Assembly (NCBI GenBank): GCA_935421135.1
Contig: OW285193.1
Location: 4,585,996 to 4,649,995 of the forward strand
Direction of reading: 5' to 3'
DNA: 64,000 nt
Origin: Bugulina stolonifera
Lineage: Eukaryota > Bryozoa > Gymnolaemata > Cheilostomatida > Bugulidae
Made by a program: the position numbers and the translations under genes. Positions 14,401 to 26,400 of this stretch are shown here, in pieces. Numbering within the stretch: the stretch's first letter is position 1; every line of letters starts with the position of its first letter. The notes under the pieces were generated by a model. The model was given only the letters and a program-made list of their open reading frames with translations, was not told the origin of the DNA and searched no databases.

Positions 14401-17400
14401 TCCCTACATGTGGCAACCTCTGCACTCTTCGTGTCACTGGTGAAGCTACTAACAGCACTCGTATCCTTTCTCATTCTCATGTGGACGAGACAGCTACTCC
14501 TTCCAGTATGGATCACTCCAATCAGCCTGTCTTCACAGCTGAAGGTAAGCAAATCTCAGTGTTACCAGTAGGGAACAAATCAGAATTAGAGGAACAACCC
14601 ACACCTGTGGAACTGGCAGGCATGAATTCTCTCTCCCTCCCCACTCGGCACAGACCAGTCGGGACAGAGGAGGATTCCCCTGTACATTTCCACAGGAGAG
14701 AGCATGAGTTAGAGGGCGGAGGATACACACCAAATAAATTGTGTATTGTAGACGCATCTCCTGTACGGAAGACGCTCACTCTAGACGGCACGCCTCCACC
14801 TACTCCACCTTCTGTCACCTCTACCCTGAAGCAAGCTACAATTAAGCTGCACAAACTAACTGACAAGCTACCCATAGAGTCATCCCAGCATTCCGGAGCC
14901 ACTAAACCGTGGATTAGCACCTTCACCCAGCAGGCCCGAGACGACTTGGCCAGAAGGAGTCAGCCTAACCTCAAGTGTGCAAAGTGTGGCTTGTCCGGAA
15001 CCCTCAAGAGGCTAAACATACACATCTGGCAACACTTCGCACGCTTCTACTGCCGTTGCGGACGCAGCTCTGTTAGCCGTGATGCACTAGGCCATCACTT
15101 CAGTCGGAGATCCAGTATCTGTGGGAAACGTCTCTTCCTCACAGATGGGCCCAGCTACGGGGCCCTCATGGAATGGTGGGGCGTAAAGGATCCCCCACCA
15201 TTCCTGCCATGTCGTCCTACCATGGACGGACAGTCGGGAACAAACAAGCCAGTCTATCTGCCTAGCACCTCCTCTGCCCGGAAGCGGCCTCCTAAAAGAC
15301 GGCACAGTCCCTCTCCCTCTCCAGAACGGACGCCCGACTCAGCACCCTCTGATGCTACCTCCTCCTCTTCCTCGTCGCCTACCACTCCAGCTGGACCTTC
15401 TCCCTGGCGACCCAGTACCTCCGCTGTAAGCATCACCGCCCCTGGCCGACGCGGACGCCTACCTTCTTGGAAGACCCGGCCTGCTCCAAGGAAGAGTATG
15501 CCTGCTGCTCAGCCAGGCACTCTCTACGAAGGCTCTCCACCCAAGGTCTCATGTGCAGCTTCTTGTACAGCTTCTCCGGTTCTCCTAATTGAACCATTAC
15601 AGTCTAGGCCGACACTAGAAGTCTCGCCACACTGCTCTCCTCACATACCTGCCAGGGACCTACTCCGAGCCGCTCCAGACTCTCCTGCCGTCCAGTTCCC
15701 ACCTCCTGCATCTCCTGTATTAACTCAGCCGAATGCCACACGTCCGGCATCTCCGGATCCGTCGTTCATGCCACAACTTGCTGAACTCAAGCCACGGATT
15801 CACTACCTTGCCAGTTGTCAACAGGTGGGGGACACTCTACGCCAACATCTGGAACCTCTCTATACTCGAGAAATAGCTCTTCGCGGACTAGCCAACCAGC
15901 ATCTAGACCACCCCCAACAGCTCCAGCTCATACAAGCAGACTTGGATATAGTATCCAGAGAATCTACACTGTACCGTACCCTTCTGAACTTGACACTAGA
16001 GACACCCATGACCTAGTGTGAGGGGGCTATGTGATGGTACGCCCAGTCGTATCTTACATCTGACACTCATTATTGCGTGCATACATGTATATATCTGCTT
16101 GTACTTTACTCTTATATTGTTGTATATGATTATATGATTATATCTAAGTCTTTTAATGCCTTTTATACCCATGTACAGAGGCCCGACCTCTCAGAATCCA
16201 TTGATATTCATTTTGTACATGAATTGGACCATTATAAGCAACTTTTGTAGAACCCGACCTATTTTGGGTCGGCCGTCGGGCTTCCGGCGGCCATCTTGTT
16301 GCGCAACTTCCGGACGACCACACGTCGTCTTTTCCCGACGTCACGTCGGCCGGAAGTCCATATACTATATAAAGGGCACTGTTTTACTGTTCATTATCTC
16401 AGTCTTCACTTGGCTTTCAATAAAGACACATCTATACTTGATACAGAGACTTTCTCTTCCTTTTACTAGGTCATTCGCTTAGCGAACCGCCTACTAGGTC
16501 GAACTACTCTCTTTCATTGTATAGTCTGAAGGTCGGACTTGAGATCAGATGGGTCGTCTTTGGTAGTATTTGGGCTACTGAGACCGCTCGATCTTTCATG
16601 TAATGCGAAGTCCTATTACCACTCATAGGCACTTCATTTCTGGGTCGATAGTCGTCCAAGGACGACCGCACCAAATCACAGAAACCATTACAATAATACA
16701 GTAATTACACACAAAAAAGGTTTTAAAATCTAATATTGCAAGCTCGAGAAACGCATATATATTTTCAAAAACATAAAATTGGCTTAAATTTATTTAAGCA
16801 GACAGGATGTGGAGTTAATTCTCATAACTTAGGACGGGAAAGATAAGAAAACAAAGCTGATGCTCTGGGATCGTTTTGTGGTTGAAGGTTTATCCCTTGT
16901 ATGTAGCTTTCATTAGACTTACACAAAGTAGTTCCTTTCAGCAAAAGATGCTCGTACTAGTTAGCATTACTTAGCAGGAGTTTACAGGGTCTTGGTTTAC
17001 CCATCATACATGTACATCTACATGTATATCAAATAACATAACGAAAATTTCTCTTCGGAAGTACACGTAATTCAATTACATATTTTGCATATTTGATCTG
17101 TTAGACCAATCAAGGAGTCTTACTCCTTGGACTAATACATTTCATCATATGGACATTTACAGTCTAATAGATTACCACTAAAAGCACCACCACTCTACAT
17201 ATATCTTACCAATGTATTCTACAGCTGGCGACTGCTCAGTATCACTACCGTTCATTGGTTCATTCTTATGACTTTCTTCCTCTGTATCCATATCTGGGTT
17301 GTACGCAGTCTCATCTAAACCATGAGCAAAACATATCAAAATAGTGCACTGTTATTTTTGACTGTCTCACTCATCATAAAATAATATTACTATAAGTAAT

Positions 17401-20400
17401 TATCAGCACCAGCCATCTACATTTTTTTTTTAGTGCGTTTATTGCTATTTTTGAAAGATATAAAATGTATTGAAAAGACATATAAAAAAGCAAAGGGACA
17501 AACCAGATAGCCCGAAGCTAGAGAGAAGGCTGTTCAACTAAAAAGCTCTTCACTGCTGCAGAACCACCCCACGCAAGGACGGCAGGGACATGCAGTCTCT
17601 ACCGGCCCTAAGCTACCCCCCACAGGAGGGCAGCCAGACCATCCACGCGAAGCGGTACCAGTCTCCACTCCCATTAGGTACTTGTTGTACAGGACAATTC
17701 CTGTGTTCAACAAGGACCACTCACCTCGTTTGTTGTTGGCTTTCTTTGTTTTAAGGCTTTGTTGCCGTGTGTTGTGATGGCTTTTTGTCATCAGCAGAGA
17801 TGTGTGCAAGTTTTATTTTGGAAACTCAAGTTTCCATGGCCAACATTTAGATGTGACTCTTCAAGTTACAAGTCAATTCTTTCAGTGACAGATAAAAACT
17901 TTCAAGTTACGAGTTAAATATTTACATGTCCCCAGAAACTCAAGTTTTTGTCAAGTTATCCAAGTTAACTACAAGCAAGTTTCAATTCAATTCTTTTCTT
18001 GTTTGACTCGAGTCTTTTTATAGAGTTATTGGGTTATTGTTTAGCTTATGGTGAAATTTTGTTAGGAAATGGTGTTAGAAGTTCAAATTTCAAAGCAAAA
18101 TGCCACAGTTTTAGTGTAAAATGTGTTATAATTGTGGTTGTGGTTGGTGGTTATAACTGTGGTTATTTTTATTTATTACAATTCACAGCTGCCCAATGAA
18201 AACTCGAGTTATTGAATATTTCAATATAATGATGTGCAATTTGAGAGTCTTTGATCATAGCCATAATTGAATTACAATTCAAGTTACAAGTTTTTGACAG
18301 TTGTATATTCAAGTTAAGAGTCTTTATAATAAGCCATAAAATGTTGCTTGAATTAACTCGAGTGAGAGTCTTTAACTCGAGTCTGGCATCTCTGGTCATC
18401 AGTGAAAATAAAAATTCTGGAGGAAAGGTTTTAAGTAGTAGTTTTAAAGTGGTGAATTTAAAAAGCATTTTAATTGGCATAATCTTCAGGGTTTTAAAAT
18501 GAGAGGTGACATGTTCTCTCGGTTTAATGTTTAAAGTTACTCTAATAGTTGCCTTCTGGAGGACGGCGATACCGGTCTTATTCGCATGCCCCCAGAATTT
18601 GATTCCATATAAAAAAAAGGCATAATAAAGTTCCACCATTGTTTTTTGGTTAAAGAATGATCATACAGCTTTAATCATTACTAAAATAAGCTTCAGTTTT
18701 CGAAAAGGTAAAGCCAAATGTGGTTTGAAAGTAATGTTAGCATCGAGGGTGATACCAAGAAATTTTGTTTCATTTTCAAATTCCAGAGGGGTATTATTCA
18801 TTTTCACAGTGTACTGTGACTGTTTAAAATGTTTGTTTAGAGCTTTGAAAAGAACTTGGAAAGTTTTGGAGTAATTTAAAACCAGCTTGTTGGCTATGGA
18901 CCAGTTTTCAATATTGGCAATTTCTTTGTTTAAAACTTGCGGGTTGGTGGAGAAAATATTTGTATCAGCAGCACAAAGTATATAATTGAGACAGGGGGCT
19001 GCTTTTAAAAGGTCATTGATATAGATAAGAAAAAGCAATGGCCCCAGAATTGAGCCTTGTGGGACGCCGATAGTGATTTCCCTGCATGTTTGATGCACAG
19101 CTGTTAAAATACACAAATTGTTTTCTATTTTTAAGATAGCTTTCTATAGTTTTTGTAGCACCAAGGGAAAATCCGTAAAAGGGTAATCTGCCTATTAAAA
19201 TTTTGGTCATTAATAGTGTCGAAAGCTTTTGAAAAGTCTAAAAATATTCCTTGGGTTATTGCGCTAGAGTTGAAATTTGTAACTATTTGTAACATACATT
19301 GTAACTTGTGTGCATTTCATCAGTTCACAAAATAATGCCTTTGCTTTTTGTCTCTGCTTTTTCTACCACCATTAGAGCTATTGAGATTTTTGAAAATCTA
19401 GAAGTTGCTAAAGTAACAAGAAGTTCAGTTAATGGCTGCTACCATATTTACCAAATACACACAGCAATTGCCACTATTCTTACTATGCATATCTGTACAG
19501 TTGCTCCTTACTATTGCTTCCAGAAAGTTCTCCAGTGTTATTGACTTTTGAGTATAAGCTAAGCTGGCCAAGTATAAAAAAGAAGCACAAGTCTAGGCCA
19601 CCTTGGTAAGACGTTGGTTAATTTCTTACCACATTCCAAAAATCTGCTCATTGCATTATTTCTGTCCAACCCATTCCTCTCCAGCTCATCTGCCAGAATA
19701 TCTATATGAAGGTGAAACTGTGGGTAGTCATAAAACAAACCACCAGTCTCATGATCTAGTATCCTTGTCCTCGTGTCTTCTATCTGTTTCTTGATCTTAT
19801 CAAGATTGGTAGAATTCTGAAAATAATATAAATTTAAGCCCTCAAAGATTACATGCTGCACATTGTGTGAAGTTCGAAAGCTTATAGCAATGTTATATGA
19901 GGTCAAAATTACCAAGTTCCTGTTTCAGAATGTAGAACTGTAGCTCAAAGAGTTTACCAGCAAATTTAACCGGTCTACATCATGCTAATTAATAGAAGGA
20001 TATGTTGGAATGGGATGCTTAATAACTATGCCATACCACAAACTCATTTCTTTGAGAGTTTGCTTCCCAGTAAGCATGCTTTGCATGTTTTGATCGATTC
20101 ATTCGCTGATTTTTGATGTTACACTCAGCCAGCGCTTCATTCTTGCTCCGACTTCCAACTCGAACCATGTCTGCAATATAGATGTCACTTTACTTTAGCT
20201 AATGAGGAAATAACACCGAAACCAAACCATGTCTGCAATATAGATGCCACTTTACTTTAGTGATTAGGGAAATAACCAGATGAAGCCAAAAATACTTCAA
20301 ATTGGAATTCCCCTTTAGAGATTGTCTATCCATTGGTGCAGAACACACATCTTTCATACTCTGAGTCCACCAACAATCCAAATTATTAGAATAGTGGCAA

Positions 20401-23400
20401 GATTTAGTAGTACCAATAGACTCATAGACTCATAGACTCAATGCCTGACACTATCAATGTAGGAAGGTGGCCATATGAAGAGCTCCTTGTGGGCATATCT
20501 ACTGCTCACTGGCAAACCTTTATTTTTTAGGTTGCTGAGCTGGTATAGTGGCAATATGTTCCATCCACTTTGCTATGCGATTAGGTGTTGTAGAAGTCTT
20601 GGGTTCAAACCCCAATCAGGATGGGTGATTTCCATTAATATGAAGTTGAGTCCCTGGCTGCTCAAAGATGAATTCTAAAATCCCTTGCATAAACAAAGAT
20701 CACAACTTCAACGAAACCCATACTGCTGGTAAACCACGCTATAACCAACGGACCACAACATACCCTAATCAATGTACAGAAGCCAGATGACTGATTCATG
20801 AAATTAGGATTTTTTATTTTACTAAATATGATATCCCAAGTAATGAACAGCTTTTTTATAAATTGAAAACCCTAATGGCAACCCCGAAAATATGTTGCAA
20901 ACTTGACTGCCAAAAACTAGTACTTGTAAAACTAATCCTTTCCATAACCATAAGACTGTTGTAATTAGAGGTATGTGCATGAATTCCATGAAAATAAGTC
21001 AGACAGGCCTTAGGCCTTAGCACAACCTTTCAATATAAGGAAATAGAAAGCATTGAGTATTTGGTTTAAAAAGCAAAGCATCAGTTCTGTTTACAAAAAG
21101 TTTTTGGGCATTTGTTTTGCTGTGAACGTAATTAAAATCAAAAGTAGTAGCTCACTGAATCATAAAACTATAAAAATTTATGCCGTACCTTGAATAGGGC
21201 AGAAGTTGAGCATTCCTTCCAAGAACTGATCGAGGGCGTGGTTGGTGTAACAGACAATTAGCATTTGGCCCAGTGCCCTAGGTGGACAGTTAGCTTCTCT
21301 TTCACTGCAGTTGTCCATTGACAGAGGTATAGAAGAGTGCTTTTGGCGAGCTAGAAGAAAATGCATCTACATAATTATCACAATCTTGATGAGGTAAAAC
21401 ATCAGAAGGTACCTTTATTATAACACACAAGTCATACTAAAATAACACACACACACAGTTGCACTAAAATGTTCCTTTCTAATTGTTTATAATACTTCAT
21501 AAGATTCAGAAGTGAATATGAGGTGCATGTTTTACTTGTGTGGAACACAGTCTACATCTTAGAATGTGTTTGTTTGACATACCAGCATTAGCAGCTTCAA
21601 TGTTTAGCACCGCACAGGGCACATTGTAGAGGTTGTACAGTAGTGTCTCCACAATCTTCAAACCAACATAAGTCTTTCCTGTTCCTGGTGGACCTGTAGG
21701 AAGTATAAATATTACAGAATAACAAAGTGATGTTATTAGAGTAAAAGCATTTTTAACATTGCCATCACGTTAGACCATTATTTGGTGTACATGTGAATTC
21801 TGCTGAAAATACACAGTAGGACCAAACGAATTTTGTAAAGTTTCAGCGTTTTGGGAAGAATGAAAGACGCTTCTCACCTTGTATAACAACAAACTCTTTT
21901 GTTAGAGCCATCTTGAATGCCTCGTATTGTGATTGGTTGAAACCAAGTATACCTGCAGAAGGCCAACTGTCTGATTGACTGTTTCCTGCTAGCACTGGTC
22001 TAGTCACTCGATTACCTTTTGTCATGAAGTGGTATTTGGTTTCTACCCTTGTCATATACTCTGGGTAAGCTAAATCTGTTTCAACTCTAAATAAAATCGG
22101 AGAGCATACATTGTACATGTGTGTAAAGATAGTGGAAGGGAATATATTGTGGTGGTCCGGACAACTCTACTCATAATTGCATACACTTGGTTATAAATCA
22201 CTCTGCATGTTTTTTATGTTTGTATAGAAAATCGAGTAGACATGTTGTTCCAATTGCAGCATTGTAGAACTAGTTTTCTGCATCAAAATATCTACATGCC
22301 TTTTTAGCACCTGACCTAGGGTGACCGACCTTATGCTATTGGCCTATGAGTGCCTACTGTTATATCCTACATGTAGTTGTCCCTCCTGACTTCTAATAGT
22401 ACCTTTTTCATCCTGTTCTTTTATTACTTGTGTAAACAAATCTCTGGTCGACTCCTTACCATGGGTCTTTAAACGGCAGCCGATTTGGCTGTGCTAATTA
22501 ATTATGCTGACCACGCCAAGAGCTCATATCTAGGATCGGAATTTTATATTGACTAAATTTTGCTATTTTTGATAAAAGAAACTATTTTTATTGAATATCT
22601 TCTATTAAACTAATGACTCTTACTTGACAATATATTTGGAGAGCGGAAAGTTCTCTTCATTCAGGTTCATCATTCCATTGAGAACATGTACATATGACTC
22701 AAAATAGGCAGTTGATTCGACAGCCATGAACGGTCCTGATTGGTTGACTAATAAATCAAACTTCTTTTGAGACTCTGGAAGGAACTGTATCTCAAACTTG
22801 CCATCTAAAACATGAAATAGCATTTACACCCGGATCTAATAGATTCAATTATGCGCAACTTGTTATCAACCTTGTTAATCACTCACAGGTTTTACATTAT
22901 TAAAAAAGTTTTCATGTACAAGATGACCTTTAGGCCATGGCAGTATCAAGCGCTCTGCTCAGTACAAGAATGTGAGCCCTCTATCGGTGAGGGTGAAAGA
23001 GTGTCTATTCATATATATTATCTTGTTGTTGATTCACAAGTGGCCATCTTTGAGCATTGGTCTCCGGTAACTCTCTACCATAATATACTGGTATGAACCT
23101 GATACTCTGAGGGCAGCCAGTTTCTACTCGATGGTGCACTCAGCCATTCACTATAACGATATTCAAGCCATAGTATTCGCTGTATCTGGGAGAGATCTGG
23201 ATTTCATACATATCCGTAGAAATTATCTACCCTGGTTATTTGCTTACTTGTACCTTGTACCTTGTATATTGGGCTAAGTGAATGTTTTACAATGAAAGTG
23301 TTATATTTTTTGTCAGGTACTCGGTTTTCACTGACTGCGGTTTGAACTCCAGGTTTTAGCACATACAATAAGTCATGCAACTTCGCAATTTCCTCTGTTG

Positions 23401-26400
23401 CAATCAATTGACTTTTCACTAATACATGTACATATAAATTGGATACATGACTGTAAAATTCACTGTTATAGATGTGAGGAAGCTTACAGATATCAAGACT
23501 AAATAGAAAATAACAAAATGAAGAATTCTGGGGTAAACTTACTGTTCATCTTATCGTCCCGATCTGCTACGACAGCAAACATGTTGTTCTCATTGAAACC
23601 ATCCAATGAAATGCAGAGTAAGGATCCAAATATCAGTCTTTTTGTTGATTGCCAGTTAATTTTCTTGAACATTTTGCTATCCTGATCCAACCTAAAATGT
23701 CATCAAAATGGATACATTATAACCTGCAATATAAGCAGCTGACGGAATTACTCTACCACAAACGGATGTCGCTTGCATTATCAAATTTCTCTAGATCTAT
23801 GTTACCCGGCAGATAAGAATAACGTATGGAAAACTGAAACGGGCACATATTCGGGCGAAAAGATGGTGATATGTGCATAGACCTTAGGATCACCGGTTCA
23901 AATCCCATGCACTCCTCTCATGGAAAGTGAGTTCTTCCACTCAGAGCCGAGCTTCAACTGCTCCTATAAGCTTCAGTTTCAGGGGTTTGCTATTAGTAAG
24001 ATGGTTAATATGCATGACAGTAACCGAAAAAAGACTCTTACTGAATTATGTAGGTGAGCCCGTTTCTGCCAAGGTTTGGTGACAATATGATTAGGTTTTC
24101 GTAGATCTTAACATTTCCAGTTCTCAGCCGGTTTGGACCTTTTAACACTGGGTTTTTCCTGTAGTCTCTGATTCCCTGTCTGATGGTAGAAACAAAGTCC
24201 TCTCTGAGGAGACGAAACTGAATATCAAGGTAATCTTCAATGCTATCATATGCTACAAATATCAAAATAATCTTTAATACTATCATATGCTATAAATAAT
24301 AAGGTAGTCTGAAATGTCATCATATGCTATAAATATCAAGGTAGTCTTCAATGTTGTCATATGCTACAAATATCCAGATATTCTTCAATACTATCATATG
24401 CTGTCAATATCAAGGTAGTCTACAAATGTCATCATATTGTTGCATAAAGATGGGAGCAGAATACTAGTGTAATGTATATAGGAATTGTCCACTCTTGTAC
24501 ACTAGCAGGAAGGAGAACATAACCCCTGACCAGATTAACTAATGTTGTGCACATGCAATATGCCCAGCTAGCTAGTGAGATAGCCGAGTGTAGACTAAGA
24601 GTATAGTACCAAGTGAGAATGAGCGGTAAAGGGACATCAGTATAGACTGTAAACATACAATACAATGTATATGTGTATGTAGAACTGATAAAGCACCAAA
24701 ACAAAAACACTGAAACTAAACTCAACTACGACAGTGTGCAGCGTGTGGGGTGTAAATGGATGTATGCTACCAAGCACAATGTAACTCATATTAATGTGTA
24801 CTAAGTAGCAAGGATCTATACGGAACACGGATGTCGTTGTAGAGAGTGATATAGAGACTAAAGGCTACTTCCTAGACAGCAGAAACAAATTCTACACTAC
24901 ACAACTTACTATACATTGGAGATCAAGGTGCTGACAACAGTAGACCTACAGACAGCGTACTACTTCTACATACTAGGTACAGTTGGTAAGACCTGAGTAC
25001 CTTAACTCCAATTAAATGTTGTAATGGATAACCCCAAAATCCTCAGATTTAGTTATAACAATATGCTATAAATATAAGTATTATGGTTGATTTGCAAACA
25101 TTTACAGAGTCATAGGTAACACAAGACTAATCTGCTTACCATGTTATATCTTCCTAATTCTCAACTCATATTTTGGTAACCACTGTAACTGAACATTCTG
25201 GCCTAACGCTTACTTTACCCAGACAGACTTGATAAGTATGTCTCAAATATCCTCTCCTTTACAAGAGAGGATAACTCAGGAAGACTACACAGCCTTCACT
25301 TTTTTTGTTTAGTTTAGTGCGTTTATTGCTATTTTTGAAAGATATAAAATATATGCAAACATCCTCTCCATTTATTAGAAAGCTCAAAATAACCAATTTC
25401 AGCTCACTCTTCCACTCACCTCCATCTATCTTGTTCTCTCTGAGCTTCACATCTTCTTCAAGATCTTGCTCTGACGGGTAGACAGACATCTCCCTGAAAC
25501 TCGTCTCTGGTTTGTCACTTGTAACCATTCGACCTGTCCTCTGTAGAATCAACTTCCTGTGGACAAGTATTTACCATTCTGTGTGTGGTACATTTCTGAT
25601 GCAATGATAAGGGTAGATTCACACTAACATCTATCATTAAGTGCTGCAATACGACTTGGTAGCAGTTCACTGGTGGACTCAATAAATTCATTTTAGCACA
25701 TAATACAATGTATAAACCGGTAAGCTGTCAGCGATATTTGTAACTTTTAAAGTTTTTATAATTTTGTGCAGAGATTAAAAGATTGACAAACCTCTTAGCC
25801 TCTTCTTCTGCCTCCTTCTCCTTTCTTTCTATCTCTACTGTGACTTCACCATACATGTCACAAATACGCTGCAGTTGCTCGTTCTCGGCTGCTTTCCCAT
25901 TCAACATCAGCTTTATTGATTTGATACCATTCAGCAAGGTCTTAGATACCAGAGGATCCATGGCACAGAGATGGTGGAAGATATCAAGGTAGTTGCTCAG
26001 GGAGTTAATAAGAGCATCAATCTTAAGACCACCAGAGAAGATGAACTCATTCATGTATCTGTTCACGCACGTCTAGTAACAGATATTATTTTATCTGGCT
26101 CACAGGTTAAGTAATGCATAAACTACACGCATGTTAGGGCATGTTGGCCATTTTTCCATATACATGTATGATGCATTTTTAGGTAAGGTATTTATTTTTG
26201 AGCAGTCAGAGGCTTGTTTCAAATTAATGAAAACACCAGTCCCTGACCGGGGCTTGAGCCCGGGCATCTACAGCACCTAAGCCCAAACCCCAGTCAAGGT
26301 CTGGTATTTTCATAGATTTGAAACAGGTCCCTGATTGCTCAAAAATGAATTCTTCACCTGGAAATACATCACAGGTCATGTGCATGTATATAATACCGTG

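Larger units (their letters stand above)
11570..16692 (+). mobile_element. LTR retrotransposon with a single gag-like ORF and no pol
   Basis: Two 663-bp direct repeats (11570-12232 and 16030-16692) begin TGTGATGG and end CATTACA, with five mismatches by eye (about 0.75 percent). A 4-bp target duplication ATAA flanks the unit (11566-11569 and 16693-16696). The interior has a TGG primer-site-like start just after the 5' LTR and a GAGGGGG purine run just before the 3' LTR. The only long ORF is 12567-16016; no protease, reverse transcriptase or integrase motif is found in any frame, so the element must borrow these. It sits in intron 13 of the ZNFX1-like gene, antisense to it, and is markedly GC-richer than its surroundings. 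It is best called a non-autonomous Ty3/gypsy-like element. Confidence 0.9.

Noticed and set aside
24469..25025. Possible solo LTR in intron 4 beginning TGTAATG
   Set aside because: One end resembles the CATTACA terminus of the LTR family here, but I could not find a matching other end or a target duplication.
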